This document shows, piece after piece, positions 1 to 7,492 of a stretch of DNA of 64,000 bases (the stretch's first letter is position 1; each line of letters starts with the position of its first letter). Below the pieces are notes generated by a model, which did not search any database, was not told the origin of the DNA, and was given only the letters and a program-made list of their open reading frames with translations. This DNA is from Zoogloea oleivorans. Its GTDB lineage: Bacteria; Pseudomonadota; Gammaproteobacteria; Burkholderiales; Rhodocyclaceae. The DNA lies in contig JAOAUC010000014.1 of the NCBI GenBank assembly GCA_030157785.1, positions 20,452 through 84,451 on the forward strand, written 5' to 3'. The position numbers were made by a program, and so were the translations under genes.

Positions 1-107
1 TCGGCGGGGCTGGGGACGGGCGTTTCGCGCAGGGCGAAGTCGTCCGGACCCGGAATGCCCTCGGGACGGCGGGCGAGGGTGATCTGGTGATTTTTCTTGT
101 CGGTCAT
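1..107 (-). CDS. Medium-chain NADP-dependent oxidoreductase, N-terminus only
   Basis: Only the first 35 codons lie in the window; the gene runs off the left edge on the minus strand. The translation starts MTDKKNHQITLARRPEG and continues into a proline-rich stretch. It closely resembles the first residues of the complete zinc-independent medium-chain reductase at 9707 (MTESNRQVLLASRPEG), so I assign the same family (CurA / 2-alkenal reductase-like). Such enzymes reduce the double bond of enones with NADPH. It is probably the last visible gene of the minus-strand operon that starts near 3435, 29 bases after the SDR. The partial length prevents any check of the nucleotide-binding domain. Confidence 0.7.
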   Translation of the reverse strand, partial: MTDKKNHQITLARRPEGIPGPDDFALRETPVPSPA

Positions 108-136
108 GGCGGGGCTCTGTGGGGGCTGGCGTCGGC

Positions 137-895
137 TTACTGGGCGGTCCAGCCGCCGTCCACCGTGACCAGCGCACCGTGGACGAAGGAGGCAGCGTCG
201 GAGGCCAGCCACAGGATGGTGTTGGCGACTTCTTCCGAGGTGCCGAGGCGGCCGATGGGGTGCAGCGGCAGCAGGCTCTTTTCGAGTTCGGGCAGGTTGG
301 GGTGGTTTTCCAGCAGCGGGGTGCGGATCACGCCCGGGCAGATGGCGTTGATGCGGATGTTCTTGGCGCCGTATTCCACTGCGCAGGTCTTGGTGAGGCC
401 GGCCACTGCGTGCTTGCTGGCGTTGTAGGGTGAGGCGCCGGGCACGACGGTGATGCTCAGGGCCGAGGCGGTGTTGATGACCACGCCGCCGCCCTGCTTT
501 TCCATCTGGGCGATGGCGTACTTCATGCACAACCACACGCCCTTCAGGTTCACTGCAATCACCTTGTCGAAGTCGGCTTCGGAGGTTTCGGTGATCGGCG
601 CCATGTCGTTGTCCACGCCGGCGTTGTTGAGGGTGATGTCGAGACGGCCCCAGGTTTCGACGATCTGCTTGACCAGGTTTTCGACTTCGACGGCCTTGGT
701 GACATTGACCTTGAAGAAGCGGGCGACGCCGCCGGCGGCTTCGATCAGGGCGACGGTTTCGTTGCCGGCGGCTTCGGTGATGTCGGCGACGGCAACGGAG
801 GCGCCTTCGCGGGCGAAGGCGAGGGCGGCAGCGCGGCCGATGCCGGAGCCGGCGCCGGTGATGAGGACGACTTTTTTCTGGAAGGTGATCTGCAT
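137..895 (-). CDS. Short-chain dehydrogenase/reductase (classical SDR)
   Basis: A 252-residue classical SDR, the usual family length. The NAD(P)-binding motif TGAGSGIG sits at residues 13-20, NNAG near residue 91 and the catalytic YNASK near 157. It ends in the usual VTVDGGW segment. An Asp after the second beta strand (VAVADI) suggests NAD rather than NADP, which is an inference. The start is preceded by GGAGAAA at good spacing. It lies 33 bases downstream of a Rieske oxygenase gene and upstream of a medium-chain reductase. A likely role is oxidation of a hydroxyl group, or of a cis-diol made by the oxygenase. The substrate cannot be read from sequence. Confidence 0.9.
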   Translation of the reverse strand: MQITFQKKVVLITGAGSGIGRAAALAFAREGASVAVADITEAAGNETVALIEAAGGVARFFKVNVTKAVEVENLVKQIVETWGRLDITLNNAGVDNDMAPITETSEADFDKVIAVNLKGVWLCMKYAIAQMEKQGGGVVINTASALSITVVPGASPYNASKHAVAGLTKTCAVEYGAKNIRINAICPGVIRTPLLENHPNLPELEKSLLPLHPIGRLGTSEEVANTILWLASDAASFVHGALVTVDGGWTAQ

Positions 896-928
896 GGGTT
901 TCTCCGGGAATTGGGGGTAGGTCGAGGC

Positions 929-2239
929 TTAGCGGCGGCCTTCGATGTAGTCGTTGATCACTTCATGGAGGCGACGCACGCGGGCCTCCTGGCCGGACAG
1001 GTAGGCGTCCTGGTAGCCGCGCGAGTGCAGGCCCCGTTGTTGCGCTACGGCCACGCTCAAGTCCTGGTCGGCGACGAAACCGAGGGATTCCACGCCTTCA
1101 CCGAAAATCTCGTGGGCGGCCGGCACTACCGGGCGCATGCCCAGCGGCGTGGCGGCTTCGGGCGCGCCTTCGACCTTGGGCACCATGAACCAGTGGTCGA
1201 ACAGGCATTTCTCCGGATCGGTGGGGTGGGGCTGGGGGCGCAGCACTTGGTAGCCGTCCGCCGACATGGTCAGCGAGATGTTGGGGAACAGGGTGTAGTG
1301 GTGGTAGTCGGTGAGCTGCTCGTCGGAGAGCTTTTCGTAGTGCGTGTAGCCACGCTCCTGGCCGAGCTTGCGCTTTTGCACCATCAGGGCGGCGCGGGCT
1401 TCGCGGACGCGGCCATGGAAGGGTTCCGGGTCGAGCTCCCAGCTGCGCAGGATGTCGTCCAGCGGAGCCTGTACCTGATCGGTCCGGCTGCTGCTGGCGG
1501 GCAGCGCACCCTTCATCTTCATGCGGTTGTGGCCGCTCTTGTAAAGATCGAAGTCGGTGTTCTGGTAGGCGTCGTCGATGAAGGTGGCGAGCTCCCGGTG
1601 CAGGCTCTGCACGTGGTAGGACTCGTTGAAGTTGTCGTGGATGATCTTCCAGTTGCAGTCAACCGTGCCGGTGAGCCACATGACGCGCACCCAGTTTTCG
1701 CTCTGGTAGCGCTCGAGCTGCTCGGCGACCACGCCGAGGGCCTCGCGCAGGCTGGGGGCTGCGGGGTCCATGTTGAACCACACCAGGCCACCCAGGGTTT
1801 CACAGCGGATTTCCTTCAGCTGCACCTTGCCGATCGGGTTGCCCTGCGGGTAGTCCTCGGCGTCGCGTACGTGGCGCACCACACCGTCGAGGCTGAAGGC
1901 CCAGCTGTGATAAGCGCACACCATGCGCTTCACGCCGCACTTGTGTTCTTCCTTGACCAGCCGGTTGCCCCGGTGCGGGCAGACGTTGTAGTAGGCACGG
2001 ATCACGCCGGCCTCGTCGCGCAGCATGAGGATCGATTCCTCGCCGATGCTGTGGGTCATGGTGCTGCCCGTTTCGGCCAGCTGTGCGCTCATCCCGCCGA
2101 TCTGCCAGGTGCGGGTGAAGATGTGATCCCACTCTTTTTGTGCGAATTCGCGCGAGTAGTAGCGCTCGCCCGTGATGGGGTCGCCGCGCAGGAAATCGCC
2201 GCTCAGTTTTTCCTTTTGTGTGCGTTCCTCGATATGCAT
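929..2239 (-). CDS. Rieske non-heme iron oxygenase, alpha subunit
   Basis: 436 residues, the usual size for a ring-hydroxylating oxygenase large subunit. The N-terminal Rieske domain carries CPHRG and, after a spacer, CAYHSW, the Cys-His pairs that bind the [2Fe-2S] cluster. The catalytic domain has the mononuclear iron motif ESYHVQSLH (His-x4-His). The start is well set by a strong AAGGAGGAG upstream. It needs a reductase; the only candidate in the window is the FMN/[2Fe-2S] protein at 52447. Two SnoaL-like genes precede it and an SDR follows in one minus-strand operon. It is clearly diverged from the paralog pair at 37872 and 46076. The substrate is unknown. Confidence 0.93.
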   Translation of the reverse strand: MHIEERTQKEKLSGDFLRGDPITGERYYSREFAQKEWDHIFTRTWQIGGMSAQLAETGSTMTHSIGEESILMLRDEAGVIRAYYNVCPHRGNRLVKEEHKCGVKRMVCAYHSWAFSLDGVVRHVRDAEDYPQGNPIGKVQLKEIRCETLGGLVWFNMDPAAPSLREALGVVAEQLERYQSENWVRVMWLTGTVDCNWKIIHDNFNESYHVQSLHRELATFIDDAYQNTDFDLYKSGHNRMKMKGALPASSSRTDQVQAPLDDILRSWELDPEPFHGRVREARAALMVQKRKLGQERGYTHYEKLSDEQLTDYHHYTLFPNISLTMSADGYQVLRPQPHPTDPEKCLFDHWFMVPKVEGAPEAATPLGMRPVVPAAHEIFGEGVESLGFVADQDLSVAVAQQRGLHSRGYQDAYLSGQEARVRRLHEVINDYIEGRR

Positions 2240-2368
2240 TTGCTCCTCCTTCTTCGCTGAAACCCGGTCAGCGACTTATTGGTGTGGATGGTTTCCAGTT
2301 CTCTTCTGAAGGGTCAGGCCCGGCCGTCTTGATGCGGCGTGTGGGCGGTCTTCAGCTGGATGTGCCGC

Positions 2369-2905
2369 TCAGCGCAGGATGCCGAGGACGTAGGCCGGGT
2401 CACTGCGGTCGCGCCGGCCGGTGTCGAAGCTGGCGTAGATGCCCCCGGTGCTGCCGGAAAAGGGCCAGCAGGCGTTCCAGTCCATGATCAGATTGCGCGA
2501 GAACATGCGCCAGGTGCCGTCGCGCTTTTCCCACACGTCGTGGTAGCGCAGGCCGTCCGGGCAGTTGATGACGCCGCCGCCGTACTCGGCCGGCAGGGCC
2601 GCTGCGGCGTTGCCGAGCATGTAGGACTCGGCCATGGCGCGGTCGCCGTCAAGGACGATGCTGATGTTGCCGACCCGGTGCCAGCCCATCAGCAGGTTGT
2701 CGCGGATGAAGGGAATGTCCCACGCGCAGAAATCCATCGCGTTGCCGTCGAAGACACCGAAGATGACCGAGCCGTCGGGATGGAAGGTGGATTTCAGGAG
2801 TTCCAGGTCGCAGCGGTCGATGGCCTGGATGTAGTGGCACATCTGGGCCCGGATGGCCTGCTCGTCGGCCAGGGCGCGAATGCGGGCGCTGGCGTCGGCA
2901 CTCAT
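2369..2905 (-). CDS. SnoaL-like (NTF2 fold) protein, copy 2 of a tandem pair
   Basis: 178 residues starting MSADASARIRALADE. The ORF track extends it to 3313, but that part overlaps the upstream gene in another frame; the ATG at 2905 overlaps the upstream stop by four bases (ATGA), which fixes the start. The family is SnoaL_4-like, a cone-shaped NTF2 fold used by isomerases, cyclases, dehydratases and oxygenase beta subunits. It shares the C-terminal signature RDRSDPAYVLG with the gene before it (RDRSDPVYALLG), so the two are tandem paralogs. It lies upstream of the Rieske gene with a 129-base gap. An isomerase/hydratase or a small oxygenase subunit are both possible. Confidence 0.85.
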   Translation of the reverse strand: MSADASARIRALADEQAIRAQMCHYIQAIDRCDLELLKSTFHPDGSVIFGVFDGNAMDFCAWDIPFIRDNLLMGWHRVGNISIVLDGDRAMAESYMLGNAAAALPAEYGGGVINCPDGLRYHDVWEKRDGTWRMFSRNLIMDWNACWPFSGSTGGIYASFDTGRRDRSDPAYVLGILR

Positions 2906-3435
2906 GCCTGTGCTCCCAGCAGGGCGTACACCGGATCGCTGCGGTCGCGGGTGCCGCGCAGCTTGATCATGCCGAACATGCCCTCGTCCCACACGGCGGT
3001 GGTGGGCTTGTTCATGTTCCAGTCCATCACGAAGGCGCGGGTGGCGATCTTCCAGGCACCGTCTTCGCGTTTGTAGGTGTCCAGATAGCGGCCGCCGATC
3101 CACTGGTCGGTCTTGCTGCCGTTCTCCACCAGGGTACTGATGGCAATCAGGTACACCTCGCCGCGGGCGGTGTCGCCGTCCACTGCGTAGTATTCGTTGG
3201 ATATCGCGTGGTAGCTGCGCTCGCGCACCGCATCGGGGGTGGTCACAGCGGTGGTGAATTCCTGCGCCGGACCCTTGAAGGCGCCACAGTCCACCTGGGC
3301 ATCGTGGGTCCATACGGAGCCGAGCATTGCGGCGTCCATGCGGTCGGCACCCCGGCAGTAGCGGGTGTTCAGGTTGTGCAGGTCGCGCTGGGCTTCGAGT
3401 TCTTCCAGCAGGGCGATATCCGGGTTCTGGTTCAT
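2902..3435 (-). CDS. SnoaL-like (NTF2 fold) protein, copy 1 of a tandem pair
   Basis: 177 residues with start MNQNPDIALLEELE. The track starts 12 bases further upstream (3447), but that ATG is itself part of ATGGAGACAAGCATG, where GGAGA is a good ribosome site for the second ATG, so I prefer 3435. The motif NTRYCRGADRMD near residue 30 is the recognisable helix of SnoaL_4 proteins. The C-terminus RDRSDPVYALLG is shared with the next gene. This is the first gene of the minus-strand operon that contains the Rieske oxygenase, and it sits directly downstream of a 20-bp inverted repeat (3493-3512) proposed as an operator. The function is not known. Confidence 0.86.
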   Translation of the reverse strand: MNQNPDIALLEELEAQRDLHNLNTRYCRGADRMDAAMLGSVWTHDAQVDCGAFKGPAQEFTTAVTTPDAVRERSYHAISNEYYAVDGDTARGEVYLIAISTLVENGSKTDQWIGGRYLDTYKREDGAWKIATRAFVMDWNMNKPTTAVWDEGMFGMIKLRGTRDRSDPVYALLGAQA

Positions 3436-3492
3436 GCTTGTCTCCATACCGTTTTGTTTGTGTTTGTCAGTACAGCTTACCTAGCTATTTAT

Positions 3493-3512
3493 AAAAAACA
3501 AGGCTGTTGGTT
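3493..3512. promoter_or_regulatory. Operator-like inverted repeat, site A
   Basis: AAAAAAC-AAGGCT-GTTGGTT fits the AACAAAC-N6-GTTTGTT pattern with one mismatch per arm. It is followed at a 9-bp step by a further GTTTGTT (3515-3521). Another run of half-sites, GTTTTGTTTGTGTTTG, lies at 3451-3466 just before the first SnoaL gene. It probably controls the minus-strand SnoaL/Rieske operon. Confidence 0.5.
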
Positions 3513-3534
3513 TTGTTTGTTGGGTAATTCAGGA

Positions 3535-3732
3535 TTATTTGCTTGTCGGGCGCTCGCCAGGCCTAGACCGCCATGCCCGCCAGCCGCCCTCGGCCCGTGC
3601 CCGGTGGTAGCCGATCAGTGCGTCGTTCATCGTGCCGGCGCCCAGGTTGGTGGCGTGGGCGGTGCGCACGACACGGTTCTTCAGCGTGACGGGGCCGAGA
3701 TTGATGGGCGTGTGGACGTGAGTGAGGGACAT
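3535..3732 (-). pseudogene. Truncated old yellow enzyme-like flavin oxidoreductase remnant
   Basis: The frame begins MSLTHVHTPINLGPVTLKN and continues RVVRTAHATN, the N-terminal strand of OYE / NADH:flavin oxidoreductases. After about 50 residues, at RARAEGG, the resemblance stops and the frame ends at a TAA after 65 codons. Complete family members have 360-650 residues. The next frame over reads GGLGLASA at the break, as expected after a small frameshift, but no further catalytic barrel follows. It begins 8 bases after the LuxR gene, so it was probably co-transcribed with it. I regard it as a gene remnant that cannot make an active enzyme. Confidence 0.65.
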
Positions 3733-3740
3733 GGTGGGGG

Positions 3741-4520
3741 TCAGAAAAGGTGGATCAGCCCGAGGGCGCAGGCGATCGCCACGGCGTGGGTGCGGTTGCT
3801 GGCGCCGAGCTTGCGCGAGGCGTTGCCGAGGTGGAAATGCACCGTCTCGCGGGAGCGCCCGAGGATGGTGCCGATGTCTTCTTCGGTCTTGCCGCGGGCG
3901 GCCCAGCCGAGGCATTCGATCTCGCGCAGGCTGAGGGTGTCGGCGGCGGCCGTGGCTTCGCGCCGGCGAGCCGCGCCTTCGAGGGCGTCCACGCGGGTGA
4001 TGAAGGCGTGGGAGATCAGGTAGGTGTCGCGCCAGGTGTCGCGGTAACGGCGCAGCAGGCTGCCCGGATCGCGGCTGAACCAGGAGACGTAGCCGGTCTT
4101 GCCGCCGGGGCGATGCACCGGCACGGTGACGGCGCCGTCACCGTGCACCGAGTCTTTGTAGGACTTTAGGATGCGGCGTTGTTCGCCGCTCAGCGGGGTG
4201 TCCTTCCAGGCGTCGCTGTCCGGGTCGCAGTCCCATACGAAGGGGTCCATGCTGTGCCCGCAGCGGCGGGTCACCGGGCAGTCGAGGCCCATGCGCTGGT
4301 CCACCCAGGCTTTCACGTAATCGGCCGACCAGCCCATGGCCACGGCAACGAATTCGCCGCTGGCCGTGCGCGGCAGGCCGTTGCGGTCCATGTCCGGGTG
4401 GAAGGCGGCCAGCCCCCAGCCGAGGGTGCCGGCGTATTCGGCGAGCAGGGTGGCGGCCTCGCCGAGGGTGGCCTGCTGGCCGAGCTGCTGGCGAAAACGG
4501 GTATCACAGGGTGTGCGCAC
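3741..4520 (-). CDS. LuxR-family transcriptional regulator with autoinducer-binding-like domain
   Basis: 259 residues. Residues 1-180 resemble an autoinducer-binding (LuxR N-terminal) domain, including a tryptophan-rich stretch with WSADYVKAW. The C-terminal 60 residues are a LuxR helix-turn-helix: LSLREIECLGWAARGKTEEDIG then SRETVHFHL. No luxI synthase gene is present nearby, so it would be a solo receptor that may sense a plant, host or pathway compound rather than a homoserine lactone; this is an inference. It lies 48 bases downstream of the cytochrome c gene on the same strand and may share a transcript with the exported flavoprotein. Confidence 0.85.
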   Translation of the reverse strand: MRTPCDTRFRQQLGQQATLGEAATLLAEYAGTLGWGLAAFHPDMDRNGLPRTASGEFVAVAMGWSADYVKAWVDQRMGLDCPVTRRCGHSMDPFVWDCDPDSDAWKDTPLSGEQRRILKSYKDSVHGDGAVTVPVHRPGGKTGYVSWFSRDPGSLLRRYRDTWRDTYLISHAFITRVDALEGAARRREATAAADTLSLREIECLGWAARGKTEEDIGTILGRSRETVHFHLGNASRKLGASNRTHAVAIACALGLIHLF

Positions 4521-4568
4521 GACAGTCTCCCGACTAGGAGGATGAAGAGGCGAAAGGCGCGGCTTGTT

Positions 4569-4967
4569 TCAGTTGTTCAGCGCGCCAGCGGCAATCCAGT
4601 TGCGGAAGCGCTCCCGGACTTCCGGCTCGAGGGGCGGGGCGCCGAAGGGCATCTGCACGCCCTGGCCGCCGGCATCCAGATGCGTGCCGTCGAGCTTGTG
4701 CATCAGGTAGCTCTTGCCGGGGGAACCGGGTTCGACGCGACGCAGCGGACTCTCGATGGACGCCACCTTGACCAGCGAGGCCCATGCGGCGGCCGGGTGG
4801 AGTTTCATGTTTCCGGCTTCCTGCCCGGTCAGGTGGCAGGTGGCGCAGTTGCTGCGCAGCACCGGTACCACGTCCCGGGCAAAGCTGACGGTTTCTGCGG
4901 CCCTGGCACTGCTGCCCTGCAAGAGCAGGGCGGCAGCCAGAACGATTGCCTGGCTGCCGGACATCAT
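4569..4967 (-). CDS. Small periplasmic c-type cytochrome
   Basis: 132 residues with an N-terminal signal peptide (hydrophobic LAAALLLQG ending ARAAE). There is one heme c motif, SNCATCHL (CxxCH), near residue 40, and a later Met (QMPFG) that could be the sixth ligand. The pattern RDVVPVLRSNCATCH is typical of short cytochromes of the planctomycete/PSD1-like type that accept electrons from periplasmic dehydrogenases. The start overlaps the stop of the upstream Tat flavoprotein by four bases (ATGA), so the two are translationally coupled. The likely job is to take electrons from that flavoprotein to the respiratory chain. Confidence 0.85.
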   Translation of the reverse strand: MMSGSQAIVLAAALLLQGSSARAAETVSFARDVVPVLRSNCATCHLTGQEAGNMKLHPAAAWASLVKVASIESPLRRVEPGSPGKSYLMHKLDGTHLDAGGQGVQMPFGAPPLEPEVRERFRNWIAAGALNN

Positions 4968-6721
4968 GCTTTTGCCGTGGGCTGCTGCATGGCGTGCAGG
5001 CCGGCGATGTAGCCGAAGGTGAGGGCCAGGCCGATGGTGCCGCCGGCGCCGAAGTACGCGCCACGGGCCGGGCTGGCGATGCAGTTGCCGGCGCCGTACA
5101 GGCCGGGGATCGGCTTGTTGTGGGTGTCGAGCACCTGGGCCTTCTCGTTGATGGCCGGGCCGCCGTTGGTATCGAGTGCACCGGGCCCGAGGATGAAGGC
5201 GTAAAAGGGGCCGTTCAGCGGATGCATGGTGATGTTGGGCATCGGATTGGCCGGCTGGCTGGATTCCTTGCGCACCGGCGAGAAGAGTGCCTGCCAGTCC
5301 TTGTCGTACTCATGCACGCCACGCTCGAACTCCGGATCGACGCCGGTCTTGGCGTAGCCGTTGAAGCGGCTCACGGTGTCGGCCAGGCTGGCCTTGAAGT
5401 CCGGGGCGAGGGTGTAGCAGCCGATGTGCTTTTCGAGCTTCTTCATGCGCTCGGCGATGTTGTCGGCCAGCTCGGCCAGGGTGTTGCCCTGGATCATGAA
5501 GCGCGCCGCGCGGCGGTCGGCCGGAATCGGGAAGGCGCCGCCGAAGGCGTCCAGGCTGCGCTCGTCGAAGACCATGAACTGGACCTGGTTGGGGAATTCC
5601 TTCTTCACCGGGTCGAAGACGAAGTGCAGATGGGTGCGGTCGTTGTAGTTGATCTTCTCGTTGACGATGCGCCGGCCGTACTTGTTGACCAGGATCATCG
5701 AGTCGCCCGGCAGCACGAAGGCGCCCAGGCCAACGGCGCGGTTTTCGAGGGCCTCTTCGAGCACGACCTGGGTGCGCCAGGCGGTGTTCAGCGCGCCCAT
5801 CCTGGCACCCGCCGCACCGGCGATGGAGATGAAGTCGCCGGTCGAGCCGGGCATGGCACAGGCGCCATACAGGCCGGGCTGGTGCAGGCCGACCAGTTCA
5901 GTGTTGTGGGAATAGCCGCCGGTGCCGAAAACCACCGCCTTGCGGGCCTTGATGCGCACCAGCTTGTCGCCGTGCATGGCTTCGATGCCGATGACGCGGC
6001 CCTTGTCCATGACCAGCTTGGTGACCCGGTGTTCCAGCAGCACGGGCATGCCGCGCTTGGTGAGCCAGGCTTCCAGCTGGGCGGCCAGGCTGCCGCCGCC
6101 GAGGCTCGAGCCGGCGCCGGCGGCGGGTTCCAGGGCACGGCCGCGGGACACCTTGTTTTCCGGCAGGTGGTCGGCGTAGTCGGGGGCATGCTTGTCCACG
6201 AACCACATCTTGAATTCCTTGAAGCGCACGGCGCCCAGCTTGTCCATGTGCTCGATCATCGGCGAGCCGTTGTCGTAGAAGGCTTCAAGCAGGCGGTAGT
6301 CGCTGGCCGGCAGGCCCAGGGTCGGGCTGGTCGGTGTGTATTCGCGCGGGAAGGCGTAACGGGCCAGGAAGCGCAGGCAGTCGGTCTTGTTGTCGTCGAT
6401 GCCGCGGGCGCGCAGGAAGGGGTTGTTGGGAATCCACGTGACGCCGCCGGATTTGCCGGTGGTGCCGCCGGGCAGCGGCATCTTCTCGACCAGGATGGCC
6501 TTGCCGCCCTGGCCGACGGCGGTGACCGCGGCCGCACAGGCGGCGGCACCGGAGCCGACGCAGACCACGTCGGTTTCGTGGTCCCATTTGAGGGATGCCG
6601 GGGAGGCCTCGCCACCCTGGGTGGCAGAGGCCATGCCCAGGGTGGCGAGGCCGCCGGCAGCCATGGCGCCGCGCTTCAACAGGTCACGACGGGTCGGCTG
6701 CTTGGGGGTGTTGCTGCTCAT
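4964..6721 (-). CDS. Tat-exported FAD-dependent dehydrogenase (KstD / flavocytochrome c-like)
   Basis: 585 residues. The N-terminus has a twin-arginine signal, TRRDLLKRG, then a hydrophobic alanine/glycine segment. The FAD-binding motif is VVCVGSGAAACAAA near residue 52, with an Asp/Glu-rich continuation (LVEKMPLPGGTTGKSGG). The C-terminus PGLYGAGN plus GAGGTIGLALTFGYIAG is the second FAD signature of the succinate dehydrogenase/fumarate reductase and 3-ketosteroid delta1-dehydrogenase family. Most KstD enzymes are cytoplasmic or membrane-associated, so export is notable. With the coupled cytochrome c it would make a periplasmic dehydrogenase. It is transcribed away from a TetR gene with an inverted repeat between them. 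Confidence 0.88.
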   Translation of the reverse strand: MSSNTPKQPTRRDLLKRGAMAAGGLATLGMASATQGGEASPASLKWDHETDVVCVGSGAAACAAAVTAVGQGGKAILVEKMPLPGGTTGKSGGVTWIPNNPFLRARGIDDNKTDCLRFLARYAFPREYTPTSPTLGLPASDYRLLEAFYDNGSPMIEHMDKLGAVRFKEFKMWFVDKHAPDYADHLPENKVSRGRALEPAAGAGSSLGGGSLAAQLEAWLTKRGMPVLLEHRVTKLVMDKGRVIGIEAMHGDKLVRIKARKAVVFGTGGYSHNTELVGLHQPGLYGACAMPGSTGDFISIAGAAGARMGALNTAWRTQVVLEEALENRAVGLGAFVLPGDSMILVNKYGRRIVNEKINYNDRTHLHFVFDPVKKEFPNQVQFMVFDERSLDAFGGAFPIPADRRAARFMIQGNTLAELADNIAERMKKLEKHIGCYTLAPDFKASLADTVSRFNGYAKTGVDPEFERGVHEYDKDWQALFSPVRKESSQPANPMPNITMHPLNGPFYAFILGPGALDTNGGPAINEKAQVLDTHNKPIPGLYGAGNCIASPARGAYFGAGGTIGLALTFGYIAGLHAMQQPTAKA

Positions 6722-6829
6722 CCGGTTCTCCTTTGTTACTGCGTTGAAAGCCCTTGGGCTTCCTTGTCTCGGGATCCAAGATCGCCTGCTGGTCGGTGGG
6801 AAGCAGGTCGTCTCAGATGTCTGGCTTTA

Positions 6830-6849
6830 TTTGCAACGGATGTTGTAAA
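6830..6849. promoter_or_regulatory. Inverted repeat, probable operator of the 6881 TetR regulator
   Basis: TTTGCAAC-GGAT-GTTGTAAA is an 8-4-8 inverted repeat with one mismatch. It lies between the divergent flavoprotein gene (start 6721) and the TetR gene (start 6881), 31 bases before the TetR ATG. Such sites usually bind the adjacent TetR protein. It differs from the AACAAAC-N6-GTTTGTT sites elsewhere in the window. Confidence 0.5.
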
Positions 6850-6880
6850 ATAGATTAGTCCCACCCTACGAGTCAAGTCA

Positions 6881-7468
6881 ATGCCCGCAGTCGTCGATCA
6901 CGAAAAACGTCGCCAGCAGATTGCCGGCATCGCCGCCGACCTTATTTCCCGGGTTGGCCTCGATGCGCTGACGATGCGCGAAATTGCGGCGGCGGCGGGT
7001 TACAGCACGACCATCGTCACCCACTATTTCGCCAGCAAGCGCGACCTGCTGCTGTACACCTACCGGGCTTCGGCGAGCAACGCGCAGGGCCGGGTAAATA
7101 CCGTGCTGGCGCGCGATGCCTGCGATCTGAGGGGCTGCATCGAGGCCCTGCTGCCCCTCGACGAAGTGCGCCTGCAGGACTGGAAGGTGTACCTGGCCTT
7201 CTGGCAGATCGCCCTGGTGGACCCGGATTTCTCGGCCGAGCAACGTGCCCAGGCCATCAACGCCCGGCACATCCTGCAGCGGGTGCTGGTGGCCCGCGCC
7301 CAGGCCGGGCTGGTGCCGGCGGACCAGGTGGAGACGCTGGCCCGGCGCCTGCTGGTGTGCCTCGTCGGCATGGCGGTCCAGGCGGTATTCGATCCGGTGG
7401 ACTGGTCGGGGGAGGGGCAGCGGGCCTTCCTGGACGCAGAACTCCGCGCCCTCGTCGGGGCGGATTAA
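6881..7468 (+). CDS. TetR-family transcriptional regulator
   Basis: 195 residues, a normal TetR length. The N-terminal helix-turn-helix reads LTMREIAAAAGYSTTIVTHYFASKRDLL (residues about 31-58), the pattern of the BetI-like branch. The C-terminal ligand-binding domain is all helical, ending near WSGEGQRAFLDAEL. It is divergent from the exported flavoprotein/cytochrome operon and 24 bases upstream of a hemerythrin gene. An 8-4-8 inverted repeat at 6830-6849 is its likely binding site. Most TetR proteins repress neighbours until they bind a small ligand; here that ligand may be a pathway compound. Confidence 0.93.
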   Translation: MPAVVDHEKRRQQIAGIAADLISRVGLDALTMREIAAAAGYSTTIVTHYFASKRDLLLYTYRASASNAQGRVNTVLARDACDLRGCIEALLPLDEVRLQDWKVYLAFWQIALVDPDFSAEQRAQAINARHILQRVLVARAQAGLVPADQVETLARRLLVCLVGMAVQAVFDPVDWSGEGQRAFLDAELRALVGAD

Positions 7469-7492
7469 AAAACCAAAGAGGAGACACACACC

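Noticed and set aside
2369-3313. Track ORF of 314 codons
   Set aside because: Its first 136 codons are out of frame with the SnoaL gene at 2902; the ATGA overlap at 2902-2905 sets the true start.
2369-3435. Idea that the tandem SnoaL genes are Rieske oxygenase beta subunits
   Set aside because: The fold and size fit, but the RYCRGxDRMD helix matches SnoaL_4 proteins, and two unequal copies before one alpha subunit would be unusual. Kept only as an alternative.
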